A DNA stretch of 64,000 nucleotides from Streptomyces sp. B93 (GTDB taxonomy: Bacteria; Actinomycetota; Actinomycetes; Streptomycetales; Streptomycetaceae). The stretch spans positions 186,001 through 250,000 of the forward strand of contig NZ_JAGPXL010000002.1 of assembly GCF_018070565.1 (NCBI RefSeq), read 5' to 3'. The translations under genes were made by a program, and so were the position numbers. Positions 29,925 through 39,738 of the stretch are shown here, one piece after another (the first letter of the stretch is position 1; each line of letters starts with the position of its first letter). The notes beneath the pieces are model-generated. The model saw only the letters and a program-made list of their open reading frames with translations, made no database searches and had not been told where the DNA came from.

Positions 29925-30725
29925 ATGCGCCAGTACTCCGCCGACCTGACCCCGCCCTGGAAGAAGCCCCGGCCCGTCCCGGAGGTCCCGGCGGACCCGG
30001 GCCTGGTGGTGGAGGAGCCGCACACCGGTTTCTGCGGCGCGGTGATCCGCTGCGAGGCGGGCACGGTCACCCTGGAGGACCGCTTCGGCAAGCACCGCGT
30101 GTTCCCGCTGGAGCCGCGCGGATTCCTCCTGGAGGGCAGGCCGGTGACCCTGGTGAAACCGGCCACCGGTCCGGTACGACCCACCCGTACCGCCTCCGGT
30201 TCCGTGGCCGTCCCCGGCGCCCGCGCCCGCGTCGCCCGCGCCGGACGGATCTATGTCGAGGGCCGCCACGACGCCGAACTCGTCGAGAAGGTCTGGGGCG
30301 ACGACCTGCGCGTGGAGGGAGTGGTCGTGGAGTACCTGGAGGGCGTCGACGACCTCCCGGGGATCGTCGAGGACTTCGCCCCCGGCCCGGACGCCCGGCT
30401 GGGCGTCCTGGTCGACCACCTCGTACCGGGCTCGAAGGAGTGGCGGATCGCGGAGTCGGTGACCAGCGCACACGCCCTGGTCGTGGGCCATCCGTACATC
30501 GACGTCTGGGAGGCGGTGAAGCCGTCCTCCCTGGGCATCGCGGGCTGGCCGAGGGTGCCGCGCGGCCAGGACTGGAAGACGGGGGTGTGCCGGGCCCTGG
30601 GATGGCCGGAAAACACCGGCGAGGCCTGGCGGGGGATCCTGGCCCGGGTCCGGTCCTACAAGGACCTGGAGCCGGAGCTACTGGGCAGTGTGGAACGACT
30701 CATCGACCACGTGACCGTGTCCTGA
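29925..30725 (+). CDS. DUF3097 family protein, possibly Toprim-like
   Basis: The 266-residue protein matches the actinobacterial DUF3097 family. Its middle part, RIYVEGRHDAELVEKVWGDD followed about 45 residues later by LGVLVDHLVPGSKEWRIA, resembles the order of motifs in Toprim folds (an acidic EG motif, then a D-containing strand). That would imply a nucleic-acid enzyme, but this is inference. The N-terminal 80 residues look like a small beta domain. TATCGT lies 7 nt before the ATG. Confidence 0.8.
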   Translation: MRQYSADLTPPWKKPRPVPEVPADPGLVVEEPHTGFCGAVIRCEAGTVTLEDRFGKHRVFPLEPRGFLLEGRPVTLVKPATGPVRPTRTASGSVAVPGARARVARAGRIYVEGRHDAELVEKVWGDDLRVEGVVVEYLEGVDDLPGIVEDFAPGPDARLGVLVDHLVPGSKEWRIAESVTSAHALVVGHPYIDVWEAVKPSSLGIAGWPRVPRGQDWKTGVCRALGWPENTGEAWRGILARVRSYKDLEPELLGSVERLIDHVTVS

Positions 30726-30851
30726 ACGCCGTCCGGCTGTTGACAGACCGGGCCTGGTGGGCTGCTCTCCGCCGCTGCGGAGGTGGTCCGTCGATCAGCT
30801 CGTCCACACGGCCGAGCGGTTCCTGCTCCCCGCCGAAGCGGGGATGACCCC

Positions 30852-32084
30852 TCAGTCCACCAGGTCCCGCACCACCGCGTCCGCCAGGAGCCGACCGCGC
30901 AGTGTCAGCGCGGCCCGCCCCTCGGCGTAGGGGCCCTCCTGGAGGAGCCCGTCCGCCAGCGCCCGACGCGCGGCCGCAAGGCCGTCCTGCCGCAGCAGCG
31001 ACAGCGGCACCCCTTCCCGGAGCCGCAGCTCCAGCAGGACGCGCTCCACGCGGCGGTCCTCGTCCGACAGCAGTTCGCGTCCCGCGCCCGGTGAGCGTCC
31101 CGCGGCCAGGGCCGCCGCGTACGCGCCCGGGTGCTTGACGTTCCACCAGCGCACGCCGCCGACGTGGGAGTGGGCGCCGGGGCCCGCGCCCCACCAGTCG
31201 GCGCCGCGCCAGTACAGCTCGTTGTGGAGGCAGCGGGCGGCCTCGGAGGTCGCCCAGTTCGAGACCTCGTACCAGTCGAAGCCCGCCCCGCAGAGCACCT
31301 CGTCCGCGATCAGGTACCGGTCCGCGTGCACGTCGTCGTCGGTCATCGGGACCTCGCCGCGGCGGATGCGGCGGGCCAGCTGGGTGCCCTCCTCGACGAT
31401 GAGGGCGTAGGCCGAGACGTGGTCGGGGCCCGCGCCCAGCGCCGCGTCCAGGGACGCCCGCCAGTCGTCGTCGGACTCGCCCGGTGTGCCGTAGATCAGG
31501 TCCAGGTTGACGTGGTCGAAGCCCGCCGCGCGGGCCTCGGCGACGCACGCCTCGGGGCGGCCGGGGGTGTGGGTGCGGTCCAGGACCTTCAGGACGTGCT
31601 GGCGGGCGCTCTGCATGCCGAAGGAGATCCGGTTGAAGCCGCCCTCGCGCAGGGTGGCCAGGTAGGCGGGGTCCACCGACTCCGGGTTCGCCTCCGTCGT
31701 GACCTCCGCGTCCGCCGCGAGCCCGAACTCGTCGCGGATCGCCCCCAGCATCCGTACGAGGTCGTCGGCGGCCAGCAGGGTGGGCGTACCGCCGCCGACG
31801 AAGACCGTGCGGACCTCTCGCGGGTCGTCGCCGAGGACCTTGCGGGCGAGGCGGACCTCGTCGGTCAGGGTGTCGGCGTAGTTGTCGCGGGAGGCGAGGA
31901 CGCCGCCGGTGCCTCGCAGCTCGGTGGCGGTGTAGGTGTTGAAGTCGCAGTAGCCGCAGCGGGTCGCGCAGTACGGGACGTGCAGGTAGAACCCGAGGGG
32001 GCGGGTCGCCGCCCCGGCGAGCGCGGACGCGGGCAGCGCGCCGTCGGCGGGGACGGGCTCGCCGTCGGGGAGTGCGGAAGGCAT
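30852..32084 (-). CDS. hemW: Heme chaperone HemW (radical SAM)
   Basis: HemW is a radical-SAM relative of HemN that inserts heme into respiratory proteins. The 410-residue protein has the CxxxCxxC cluster motif in YCATRCGYCDFN, followed immediately by a fourth aromatic residue rather than the extra Cys of HemN, which favours HemW. The GGGTPTLL motif, which binds SAM, is present. The ATG at 32084 has GGAG 4 nt upstream; an ATG three codons earlier has none. Confidence 0.94.
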   Translation of the reverse strand: MPSALPDGEPVPADGALPASALAGAATRPLGFYLHVPYCATRCGYCDFNTYTATELRGTGGVLASRDNYADTLTDEVRLARKVLGDDPREVRTVFVGGGTPTLLAADDLVRMLGAIRDEFGLAADAEVTTEANPESVDPAYLATLREGGFNRISFGMQSARQHVLKVLDRTHTPGRPEACVAEARAAGFDHVNLDLIYGTPGESDDDWRASLDAALGAGPDHVSAYALIVEEGTQLARRIRRGEVPMTDDDVHADRYLIADEVLCGAGFDWYEVSNWATSEAARCLHNELYWRGADWWGAGPGAHSHVGGVRWWNVKHPGAYAAALAAGRSPGAGRELLSDEDRRVERVLLELRLREGVPLSLLRQDGLAAARRALADGLLQEGPYAEGRAALTLRGRLLADAVVRDLVD

Positions 32085-32092
32085 GTACTCCA

Positions 32093-32140
32093 TTGTCCGG
32101 CATCGGGGGCGCTCACTTGTCCGGCATCGGGGGCGCTCAC
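32093..32140. repeat. Two tandem 24-bp copies spanning the SpoIIE-gene stop codon
   Basis: TTGTCCGGCATCGGGGGCGC followed by TCAC occurs twice head to tail (32093-32116 and 32117-32140). On the minus strand the first copy read includes the stop codon of the SpoIIE-domain gene. As the period is 24 bp, the second stop is in the same frame, eight codons later. Confidence 0.9.
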
Positions 32141-34020
32141 TCGGCCTGCAGTACCAGCAGCGCGAGGTCGTCCTCCGGCGGATGCCCGCCGAAGTCGTGC
32201 ACCAGACGCCGGATGCGTTCCGCGATCAGATCGGCGCCGAGCCCGGCGCAGCCGGACAGCGCGGCGGCGAGCCCGTCCTCGTCGTCGAACTGGCGGGAGC
32301 CGCTGCGCCGCTCGGTGACCCCGTCGGTCACGCACAGCAGGCTGTCGCCGGGGGCCAGCTCGATGGTCTCGCTGGTGTACGTCTCGTCCTCGACGACCCC
32401 GAGGAGCGTCTGCGGCCGGGCCGCGGTGCGCACGCTGCCGTCGGGGCGCAGTACCAGCGGCAGCGGGTGGCCCGCGGAGGCGAGGGTGACGCGGACGCCG
32501 CCGCCGTCCAGGGGCACCAGGTCGCCGTAGAGGAGGGAGAGGAAGCGGGTCTGCGGGCCGTCGCCGGGCAGGACGGGGCCGGCCAGGGCGCGGGCGGCGG
32601 CGTCGGCTGCCTCGGTGGCGTCGTCGAGGAGGAGCTGGTTGAGCCGGTCGAGGACGTCGGCGACGCGGTAGCCCTCGCGGGCCAGCAGCCGCAGCCAGGG
32701 CCGGGCGAGCCCGATGACGACGGCGGCCTCGGGCCCCTTGCCCTGGACGTCACCGACGGCGAAGCACCAGCGGCCGTCGCCGGCGGGGAACAGGTCGTAG
32801 AAGTCGCCGCTGGGTCCGCCCTGGTCGCAGGGTTCGTGGACGAGGGCGCTGCGCACACCGGGGATCTCGGCGACCGCGCCGGGCAGCAGACCGCGCTGGA
32901 GCACGGCGCTGATGGTGGCCTGGCGGGCGTACTGGCGGGCGGCGCCGATGGCGAGCGCCACCCGGCGGCCGAGGTCCTCGACGAGGCCGGTGATCTCGTC
33001 GGGGAAGCGGGGCAGCCCGGCCCGGCCGATGACGAGGGTGCCCAGGGGGCGGCCGCCCGCTACGAGGCGGTAGGCGAGGGCGGCTCCGTGCGTGCCGCGC
33101 GGGCCGAGCGCGGCGCCGGGCCAGGGGTAGGGGACGGGGCCGGAGCGCACCGCGTCGGCGGGCGGGCGGGGCGGGTCCTTCTCCAGGACGCGGTGGAGTT
33201 CCTCCAGGTGGTCCTCGCCGCGGTGCCAGACGCGGGCGAGCCGGGCGCCGGGCAGTCCGCCGCCGTCGCCACCCCAGCCGCCGCCGCGCCCTATTGCCTC
33301 GTCCTCCAGCCAGACCGCGCACCAGTCGGCCAGCCGGGGCACGATCAGCTGGCCGGTGAGGGCGGCGACCAGGTTCTCGTCGAGCTGTCCGGCGAGCAGG
33401 TCGGAGGCCTCGGCGAGGAAGGACAGGGCGCCGCGGCCCAGCCAGTCCCGGTCGGCGCCGTGCGGCCGGGGCTCGGGGGCGAGCAGTTCGGCGACATGGA
33501 GGCCGAGATCCGGGGGGTCGGCGGGGTCGTCGGCCTCCTCGGCGGGCAGCCGCGCCCATACGGTCTTGGTGCCGCGCCGGTAGCTGACGCCCCAGGCGTC
33601 CGCGAGGGCGGCGACCAGGCGCAGTCCGCGGCCCTGCTCCGGTGCCTCGTACGACGGTTCCGCGGACCCTTCGCGGAGGGGGCGGGAGGGGTGCCGGTCG
33701 GTGACCTCGACGACCAGGGCGCCGGTGTCGGGTTCGAGGCGGCAGGCCAGGGCGACCTCGGTCCCGGCGTGCACGACGGCGTTGGTGACGAGTTCGCTGA
33801 CGGCGACCATCGCGTCCTGGGTGAGGCGGCCGGTGATCCGCGCGGTGCCGGGCAGGCCCCGGTCGGCCCACTCCTGTAACGCCGCGCGGACCAGCCCTCG
33901 GGCGGTTCCGGGGGCGAGGGGGCTTCCGGAGAGGGTGGTGTGCAGGTGTGCGGCGGTGGCGTGCGCAGGCCCGTCGGAGGCAAGGGGAGCGGTCTCCCGT
34001 TGCGTCGGAATGGCGCCCAT
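32137..34020 (-). CDS. SpoIIE phosphatase with ATPase (anti-sigma-type) and GAF domains
   Basis: The 627-residue cytoplasmic protein has three parts. Residues about 40-165 are a HATPase_c domain of the anti-sigma kinase type, with the N-box VSELVTNAVVHAG and the GRGLRLVAALADAWG lid. Residues about 190-370 look like a GAF-type sensor. Residues about 375-627 are a PP2C/SpoIIE phosphatase with GPSGDFYDLF, VGDVQGKGPEAA and VTDGVTE. Such proteins act in partner-switching control of sigma factors. GGGAG lies 7 nt before the ATG. A 24-bp repeat spans the end of the gene. Confidence 0.92.
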   Translation of the reverse strand: MGAIPTQRETAPLASDGPAHATAAHLHTTLSGSPLAPGTARGLVRAALQEWADRGLPGTARITGRLTQDAMVAVSELVTNAVVHAGTEVALACRLEPDTGALVVEVTDRHPSRPLREGSAEPSYEAPEQGRGLRLVAALADAWGVSYRRGTKTVWARLPAEEADDPADPPDLGLHVAELLAPEPRPHGADRDWLGRGALSFLAEASDLLAGQLDENLVAALTGQLIVPRLADWCAVWLEDEAIGRGGGWGGDGGGLPGARLARVWHRGEDHLEELHRVLEKDPPRPPADAVRSGPVPYPWPGAALGPRGTHGAALAYRLVAGGRPLGTLVIGRAGLPRFPDEITGLVEDLGRRVALAIGAARQYARQATISAVLQRGLLPGAVAEIPGVRSALVHEPCDQGGPSGDFYDLFPAGDGRWCFAVGDVQGKGPEAAVVIGLARPWLRLLAREGYRVADVLDRLNQLLLDDATEAADAAARALAGPVLPGDGPQTRFLSLLYGDLVPLDGGGVRVTLASAGHPLPLVLRPDGSVRTAARPQTLLGVVEDETYTSETIELAPGDSLLCVTDGVTERRSGSRQFDDEDGLAAALSGCAGLGADLIAERIRRLVHDFGGHPPEDDLALLVLQAE

Positions 34021-34223
34021 GGACGACTCCCGGACAGCTCGGACGTACAGGCCTCGGTCAATGCCGACAGGGTGACAGAAAGACCGCGGCCATACGCACC
34101 GAGTTACCGAAGTGGGCTGTCGGGAGGGGGAGAGCTGTTGCACGCGTGCCAGAAGATGGCCGATTCCGACCGGGAAGGGGGCGTTGGCCGACCTCTGACG
34201 GCAGGGGGCGGGGTGCGAACGGA

Positions 34224-34273
34224 CCTCAGGGGCGCGGGGAACCGAGCGACCAGCCACAGACCACCCGCAGCCG
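34224..34273. repeat. Dispersed Streptomyces intergenic repeat, copy 3
   Basis: CTCAGGGGCGCGGGGAACCG is followed by AGCGACCAGCCACAG and ACCACCCGCAGCCG. It is the short form found also at 5278-5328 and lies just beyond the stop codon of the acyl-CoA synthetase gene. Confidence 0.6.
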
Positions 34274-34299
34274 CCGTCAGTCCCCCGCCACCCCCGTGC

Positions 34300-36174
34300 C
34301 TACGCCTCCCGCGCCCCCTCGTACATCTCCTCGATCAGGTGCTTGTACTCCCGCTCGACCACCGGCCGCTTGAGCTTCAGGCTGGGCGTCAGTTCCCCGT
34401 GCTCCACGTCCAGGTCCCGTGGCAGCAGCCGGAACTTCTTGATGGTCTGCCAGCGCTGCAACCCGGCGTTGAGCTGCCGCACGTACCCGTCGATCAGCTC
34501 GACCGTGGCGGGCGCGGCGACGACCTCCTCGTACGACTTGCCCTCCAGACCGTTCTCGCCCGCCCACTGGAGGATCGACGGTTCGTCGAGCGCGATCAGG
34601 GCGGTGCAGAAGTTCCGGTCGGCGCCGTGCACGAGGATGTTGGAGACGTAGGGGCACACCGCCTTGAACTGTCCCTCGACCTCGGCGGGCGCGATGTACT
34701 TGCCGCCGGAGGTCTTGATGAGGTCCTTCTTGCGGTCGGTGATGCGCAGGTAGCCGTCGGGCGACAGCTCGCCGATGTCGCCGGTGTGGAACCAGCCGTC
34801 CGGCTCCAGCACCTCGGCGGTCTTCTCGGGCAGCTTGTGGTAGCCCTCCATGATGCCGGGGCCGCGCAGCAGGATCTCGCCGTCGTCGGCGATCCGGACC
34901 TCCGTGCCGGGCAGCGGCTTGCCCACCGTCCCCGTGCGGTACGCCTCGCCCGGGTTGACGAAGGACGCGGCGGAGGACTCGGTGAGCCCGTAGCCCTCCA
35001 GGATGTGGATGCCAGCACCGGAGAAGAAGTAGCCGATGTCGGGGGCGAGGGCGGCGGAGCCGGAGATGCAGGCGCGCAGGTTGCCGCCGAACGCCTCGCG
35101 GATCTTGGCGTAGACGAGCTTGTCGGCGACCCCGTGCTTGGTCCGCAGGGCGAACGGCGCGCTCGCGGTGCCGGTGCGCCGGAAGTTGTCCTGGGTGACC
35201 TTGGCATACTCGCGGGCGACCTCGGCGGCCCACTGGAAGATCTTGTACTTGGCGCCGCCACCGGCCCGCGCCTTCGCGGCGACGCCGTTGTAGACCTTCT
35301 CGAAGATGCGCGGCACGGCCGCCATGTACGTCGGCTGCACCACCGGAAGGTTCTCGATGATCTTGTCGACGCGGCCGTCGACGGCGGTGACGTGCCCGAC
35401 CTCGATCTGGCCGGAGGTGAGCACCTTGCCGAACACGTGCGCGAGCGGCAGCCACAGGTACTGCACGTCGTCCCGCCCGACCAGCCCGGTCGCGGCGATC
35501 GCCTTGGCCATGTACGACCAGTTGTCGTGCGGCAGCCGGACACCCTTGGGGCGGCCGGTGGTGCCGGAGGTGTAGATGAGGGTGGCCAGCTGGTCCTTGG
35601 TGATCGCGCCGACCCGCTCCTTGATCAGCTCGGCGTCCTTCTCCAGCCGGGCCGCGCCCCGGCTCTCCAGCTCGGCGAGGGTCAGGATCCAGTCACCGCT
35701 CTCCACGCCGTCCCCGTCGATGACGACGACATGGGTCAGCTCCGGCAGCTCGGCCCGCTTCTCGACGGCCTTCGCCAGCTGCTCGGCGTCCTCCGCGATC
35801 AGCACCCGGCTCCCGGAGTCGGAGAGGATGTACGCCGATTCCTCAGCGTTGGTCTGCGGGTACACGGTCGTCGTGGCGGCGCCCGCGCACATGATGCCGA
35901 GGTCGGCGAGGATCCACTCCAGCCGCGTCGAGGAGGCCAGCGCCACCCGCTGCTCCGGCTCGACACCCAGCTCGATCAGCCCGGCGGCGATCCGGAAGAC
36001 CCGCTCGGCGGCCTGCCCCCAGCTCAGTGACTTCCAGTCGTCGGGGCCCTCACCGGACGCCGCGGGCACCGGGTAACGGTAGGCCTCGGCATCCGGTGTG
36101 GCCGAAACCCGCTCCAGGAAAAGCCCCGCTACGGACGGCGGACGGTTCTCGATCAAGGTCTGTGTGTCGCTCAC
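34300..36174 (-). CDS. Long-chain acyl-CoA synthetase (AMP-dependent)
   Basis: The 624-residue FadD15-like enzyme activates fatty acids to acyl-CoA through an acyl-AMP. It contains the AMP-binding motif YTSGTTGRPKGV, the EGYGLTESSA motif, TGDIGELSPDGYLRITDRKK and the catalytic Lys region. GGAGG lies 7 nt upstream of the GTG start. Two near-identical 10-bp palindromes lie 51-79 bp upstream, in an unusually AT-rich promoter, and point to fatty-acid or ligand-responsive repression. Confidence 0.93.
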   Translation of the reverse strand: MSDTQTLIENRPPSVAGLFLERVSATPDAEAYRYPVPAASGEGPDDWKSLSWGQAAERVFRIAAGLIELGVEPEQRVALASSTRLEWILADLGIMCAGAATTTVYPQTNAEESAYILSDSGSRVLIAEDAEQLAKAVEKRAELPELTHVVVIDGDGVESGDWILTLAELESRGAARLEKDAELIKERVGAITKDQLATLIYTSGTTGRPKGVRLPHDNWSYMAKAIAATGLVGRDDVQYLWLPLAHVFGKVLTSGQIEVGHVTAVDGRVDKIIENLPVVQPTYMAAVPRIFEKVYNGVAAKARAGGGAKYKIFQWAAEVAREYAKVTQDNFRRTGTASAPFALRTKHGVADKLVYAKIREAFGGNLRACISGSAALAPDIGYFFSGAGIHILEGYGLTESSAASFVNPGEAYRTGTVGKPLPGTEVRIADDGEILLRGPGIMEGYHKLPEKTAEVLEPDGWFHTGDIGELSPDGYLRITDRKKDLIKTSGGKYIAPAEVEGQFKAVCPYVSNILVHGADRNFCTALIALDEPSILQWAGENGLEGKSYEEVVAAPATVELIDGYVRQLNAGLQRWQTIKKFRLLPRDLDVEHGELTPSLKLKRPVVEREYKHLIEEMYEGAREA

Positions 36175-36224
36175 GACATCCTCCGGGGCCCGCGACGATG
36201 CGGCTCGCTCAGTGGGCTCGTTTC

Positions 36225-36253
36225 ACTCGCGAGCACTTGTTTAACTCGCGAGT
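36225..36253. promoter_or_regulatory. Twin palindromic operators upstream of the acyl-CoA synthetase gene
   Basis: ACTCGCGAGC (36225-36234) and the perfect palindrome ACTCGCGAGT (36244-36253) are 19 bp apart centre to centre, close to two DNA turns. A weaker third match, TTCGAGT, follows at about 36260. The minus-strand TAGTTA next to the second site could be the -10 box, so a bound repressor would cover the promoter. Confidence 0.6.
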
Positions 36254-36413
36254 AACTATTCGAGTGGAGATCAGGGTAGAGCCCGACCGGCCACTACGTA
36301 AGGGCTCGCGCCCTGTAACTTCCTACAGACAGCGACCGTACGCACGACGAGGGGCCCGCCGCACTTTCGTACGACGGGCCCCGTTGTGCCCGATTTGACG
36401 GACCGCGGTCCGG

Positions 36414-38282
36414 TTACTTCTTGGCCTTGCCCGACCCCGCGCTGTCATCGCTGGACAGCACCGCGATGAAGGCCTCCTGCGGAACCTCCACGGAACCCAC
36501 CATCTTCATCCGCTTCTTGCCTTCCTTCTGCTTCTCCAGCAGCTTCCGCTTACGGGAGATGTCACCGCCGTAGCACTTGGCGAGGACGTCCTTGCGGATG
36601 GCGCGGATGGTCTCGCGGGCGATCACCCGGGAGCCGATGGCGGCCTGCACCGGCACCTCGAAGTTCTGCCGCGGGATCAGCTCCTTCAGCTTGGCGACCA
36701 GCCGTACGCCGTACGCGTACGCCTGGTCCTTGTGGGTGATCGCCGAGAAGGCGTCCACCTTGTCGCCGTGCAGCAGGATGTCGACCTTGACCAGCGAGCT
36801 GGACTGCTCGCCGGTGGGCTCGTAGTCGAGGGAGGCGTAGCCGCGGGTCTTGGACTTCAGCTGGTCGAAGAAGTCGAAGACGATCTCCGCGAGCGGGAGC
36901 GTGTAGCGGATCTCCACACGGTCCTCGGAGAGGTAGTCCATGCCGAGCAGGGTGCCGCGCCGGGTCTGGCACAGCTCCATGATCGCGCCGATGAACTCGG
37001 TGGGCGCCAGGATCGTCGCCCGGACCACCGGCTCGTGCACCTCCGCGATCTTCCCCTCGGGGAACTCGCTCGGGTTGGTGACCGTGTGCTCCTCGCCGTC
37101 CTCCATGGTCACCTGGTACACCACGTTCGGCGCGGTGGCGATCAGGTCGAGGCCGAACTCGCGCTCCAGCCGCTCGCGGATCACGTCGAGGTGCAGCAGG
37201 CCCAGGAAGCCGACGCGGAAGCCGAAGCCGAGGGCCGCGGAGGTCTCCGGCTCGTAGACAAGGGCGGCGTCGTTGAGCTGGAGCTTGTCGAGGGCCTCGC
37301 GCAGCTCGGGGTAGTCGGAGCCGTCCAGCGGATACAGACCGGAGAAGACCATCGGCTTCGGGTCCTTGTAACCGCCGAGCGCCTCGGTGGCGCCCTTGTG
37401 CTGGCTGGTGACGGTGTCACCGACCTTCGACTGGCGGACGTCCTTCACACCGGTGATCAGATAGCCCACCTCACCGACGCCGAGACCGTCGGCCGGGAGC
37501 ATCTCCGGCGAGTTGGTGCCGATCTCCAGCAGCTCGTGGGTGGCGTTCGTCGACATCATCCGGATGCGCTCGCGCTTGTTGAGCTGGCCGTCGATGACAC
37601 GGACGTACGTCACGACACCGCGGTAGGAGTCGTAGACCGAGTCGAAGATCATGGCCCGCGCGGGGGCGTCCTTGACGCCGACCGGCGCGGGGATCTCCTG
37701 GACGACCTTGTCGAGCAAGGCCTCGACACCGAGCCCGGTCTTGGCGGAGACCTTGAGCACGTCGCTCGGCTCGCACCCGACCAGGTTCGCCAGCTCCTCG
37801 GCGAACTTCTCCGGCTGCGCGGCCGGAAGGTCGATCTTGTTGAGTACGGGGATGATCGTGAGGTCGTTCTCCATCGCCAGGTAGAGGTTGGCGAGGGTCT
37901 GGGCCTCGATGCCCTGGGCGGCGTCGACGAGGAGGATGGTCCCCTCGCAGGCGGCGAGCGACCGCGAGACCTCGTAGGTGAAGTCGACGTGCCCCGGGGT
38001 GTCGATCATGTTGAGGATGTGCGTGTTGCCCTGGTCGTGGGTGGGAGCCCACGGCAACCGCACCGCCTGGGACTTGATCGTGATGCCGCGCTCGCGCTCG
38101 ATGTCCATGCGGTCGAGGTACTGAGCGCGCATCTGCCGCTGCTCGACCACCCCGGTCAGCTGGAGCATCCGGTCGGCGAGCGTGGACTTGCCGTGGTCGA
38201 TGTGCGCGATGATGCAGAAGTTGCGGATCAGAGCCGGGTCGGTACGGCTCGGCTCGGGCACATTGTTAGGGGTCGCGGGCAC
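36414..38282 (-). CDS. lepA: Elongation factor 4 (LepA)
   Basis: LepA is a ribosome-associated GTPase that affects translocation and 30S biogenesis. The 622-residue protein has the GTPase motifs [17 protein letters not shown] and NKIDLP, then EF-G-like domains and the LepA-specific C-terminal domain ([19 protein letters not shown]). The GTG at 38282 begins the conserved MPATPNN-type start and has AGGA upstream. An ATG 20 codons earlier is in frame but lies in a non-conserved stretch. Confidence 0.97.
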   Translation of the reverse strand: MPATPNNVPEPSRTDPALIRNFCIIAHIDHGKSTLADRMLQLTGVVEQRQMRAQYLDRMDIERERGITIKSQAVRLPWAPTHDQGNTHILNMIDTPGHVDFTYEVSRSLAACEGTILLVDAAQGIEAQTLANLYLAMENDLTIIPVLNKIDLPAAQPEKFAEELANLVGCEPSDVLKVSAKTGLGVEALLDKVVQEIPAPVGVKDAPARAMIFDSVYDSYRGVVTYVRVIDGQLNKRERIRMMSTNATHELLEIGTNSPEMLPADGLGVGEVGYLITGVKDVRQSKVGDTVTSQHKGATEALGGYKDPKPMVFSGLYPLDGSDYPELREALDKLQLNDAALVYEPETSAALGFGFRVGFLGLLHLDVIRERLEREFGLDLIATAPNVVYQVTMEDGEEHTVTNPSEFPEGKIAEVHEPVVRATILAPTEFIGAIMELCQTRRGTLLGMDYLSEDRVEIRYTLPLAEIVFDFFDQLKSKTRGYASLDYEPTGEQSSSLVKVDILLHGDKVDAFSAITHKDQAYAYGVRLVAKLKELIPRQNFEVPVQAAIGSRVIARETIRAIRKDVLAKCYGGDISRKRKLLEKQKEGKKRMKMVGSVEVPQEAFIAVLSSDDSAGSGKAKK

Positions 38283-38371
38283 GCAGGGTCCTGTCTCTTG
38301 AGGCGCCTTATGCCTCGGGTCGGATCGATACGTAGCTTCCATGGTCCCACGGGCGGCGACCGGGAGCGGGT

Positions 38372-38401
38372 TTGGGCCACTCAATGGGCCGCTGGTAGTG
38401 T
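38372..38401 (+). promoter_or_regulatory. Candidate rpsT promoter
   Basis: TTGGGC (38372-38377) and TAGTGT (38396-38401) are spaced 18 bp apart on the plus strand. They lie about 125 bp before rpsT, leaving an mRNA leader of some 120 nt that could hold a control element. Confidence 0.45.
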
Positions 38402-38527
38402 GGGGGGCTGTGTCTCATGCCCTCTCAGCGCGAGGCACGTCTCAAGAAATCACCTGGCAAATCATCCGGCACGGGTCGCGCGGGGTCTCTCCGGCGGGTC
38501 CGTTCCTGAACCTGAAAAGGCTCATTC

Positions 38528-38794
38528 GTGGCGAACATCAAGTCCCAGATCAAGCGGAACAAGACCAACGAGAAGGCCCGGCTGCGCAACAAGGCCGTCA
38601 AGTCCTCTCTGAAGACCGCGATCCGCAAGGCCCGTGAGGCCGCTGCCGCGGGTGACGTCGAGAAGGCCACCGAGTACCAGCGCGCTGCCGCGCGTCAGCT
38701 CGACAAGGCCGTCTCCAAGGGCGTCATCCACAAGAACCAGGCCGCCAACAAGAAGTCGGCGCTGGCTTCGAAGGTCGCGTCCCTCAAGGGCTGA
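38528..38794 (+). CDS. rpsT: 30S ribosomal protein S20
   Basis: The 88-residue basic protein starts [20 protein letters not shown], the hallmark of S20, and is predicted to be all-helical. It binds 16S rRNA early in 30S assembly. The start is GTG with AAGG upstream. It is divergent from lepA. Confidence 0.98.
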   Translation: MANIKSQIKRNKTNEKARLRNKAVKSSLKTAIRKAREAAAAGDVEKATEYQRAAARQLDKAVSKGVIHKNQAANKKSALASKVASLKG

Positions 38795-38919
38795 CACCTT
38801 CTTCTGATCTGACCGTCGGCGGGACGTAGAGCGGGCCCTCTCTCATCCGCTCCCCACCGGCACCTACGAGCCGCCCGCGGCCTGCGTTCGCCACGCGGGG
38901 GCGGCTCATCCCGCTTCAA

Positions 38920-38971
38920 CCGGAGGCCCCGGTGCCACGCCCTTCCCCAGGGCAGGCGCCGGGGCCTCCGG
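38920..38971. terminator. Bidirectional hairpin between rpsT and the SnoaL-like gene
   Basis: CCGGAGGCCCCGG (38920-38932) pairs exactly with CCGGGGCCTCCGG (38959-38971). It lies between two converging genes and should serve both. Confidence 0.75.
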
Positions 38972-38989
38972 CGTGACCGTCACCGGCCG

Positions 38990-39385
38990 TCAGGCCCAGA
39001 ACTCGTCGGCCTTGTCGATGTCACCGACGCATTCGTCGAGGTCGGTGACCTTGTCCCCGACGATCCGGAAGATCAGGCACCCGGTGTCGTCGTACTTCTT
39101 GCCGCCCCGCTCGGCCTGGAAGTGATGCACGGCGACCGCGTGCCCGCGTCCGTCGACCATGACGTTCATCAGCTCGACACGCATCGTCCCGCCGGTCTCC
39201 TGGGCGAGCCTGCCGTACATGTCGATGATCGCGTCCTGCCCCTTGAAGTCCCCGGACAGCGGGTGACTGCCGGGCACATGGTGCGTACAGTCCGCCGCGA
39301 TCAGCCCACGCAGGGTGTCCATGTCCCCACGGACAAACGCCTCGTACCCCTTGCGAACAAGTTGCGCGTGCGCGTGCTCAGCCAT
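38990..39385 (-). CDS. SnoaL/NTF2-like small protein
   Basis: The 131-residue protein matches the NTF2-like SnoaL group: an N-terminal helix pair (LVRKGYEAFVRGDMDTLRGL), then ADCTHHVPGSHPLSGDFKG, and a curved sheet with HHFQAERGGKKYDDTGC. These folds hold small ligands and may be enzymes or binding proteins. No function can be assigned. The ATG 39385 is used, with GGAGAGG 10-16 nt upstream. Confidence 0.82.
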   Translation of the reverse strand: MAEHAHAQLVRKGYEAFVRGDMDTLRGLIAADCTHHVPGSHPLSGDFKGQDAIIDMYGRLAQETGGTMRVELMNVMVDGRGHAVAVHHFQAERGGKKYDDTGCLIFRIVGDKVTDLDECVGDIDKADEFWA

Positions 39386-39738
39386 CTGAACCGCCACCTC
39401 TCCGTCATCTCGGCGATTACGGCTGATGCGTCCGATTGTCCTCCGGTTGGGGGGATGGCGCCGCTGGGGGGAAGGGGGAGCGAGCTGGTGGAGGGGAGGG
39501 GTGGGCGGCGAGGGTGGGGTGCCCGGCGGGTGCGCGCGGGGAAGGGGCGCCCCACCGGGTGGCGGAAGGGCGACGCATCCGTCGAGGGGGCGGCACACAC
39601 GGTAGGGCGAGGGCGTCCAAAACGGCCGGGGGCCAGCACGACGCATCCGGCAGGGCGAGGCGCCCGGGCAGGCCGGGGGCGTGCAGCAGAAGGCGGGCGC
39701 CAATGCCAGCGCGCCCGGCCGAGGGCACCCCGTTTCTA
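39386..39738. other. Gene-free region, G-rich on the plus strand
   Basis: No convincing gene is visible. The plus strand between about 39450 and 39560 has many G runs (for example CTGGGGGGAAGGGGGAGCG), so G-quadruplexes are possible. The lower part should carry the promoter of the SnoaL-like gene. Confidence 0.5.

Noticed and set aside
38920..38971. A riboswitch or small RNA after rpsT
   Set aside because: The simple perfect hairpin between converging genes is fully explained as a bidirectional terminator.
39386..39738. A hidden gene in the 350-bp gap before the SnoaL-like gene
   Set aside because: Open frames there are low-complexity on both strands, with no ribosome site or domain pattern.
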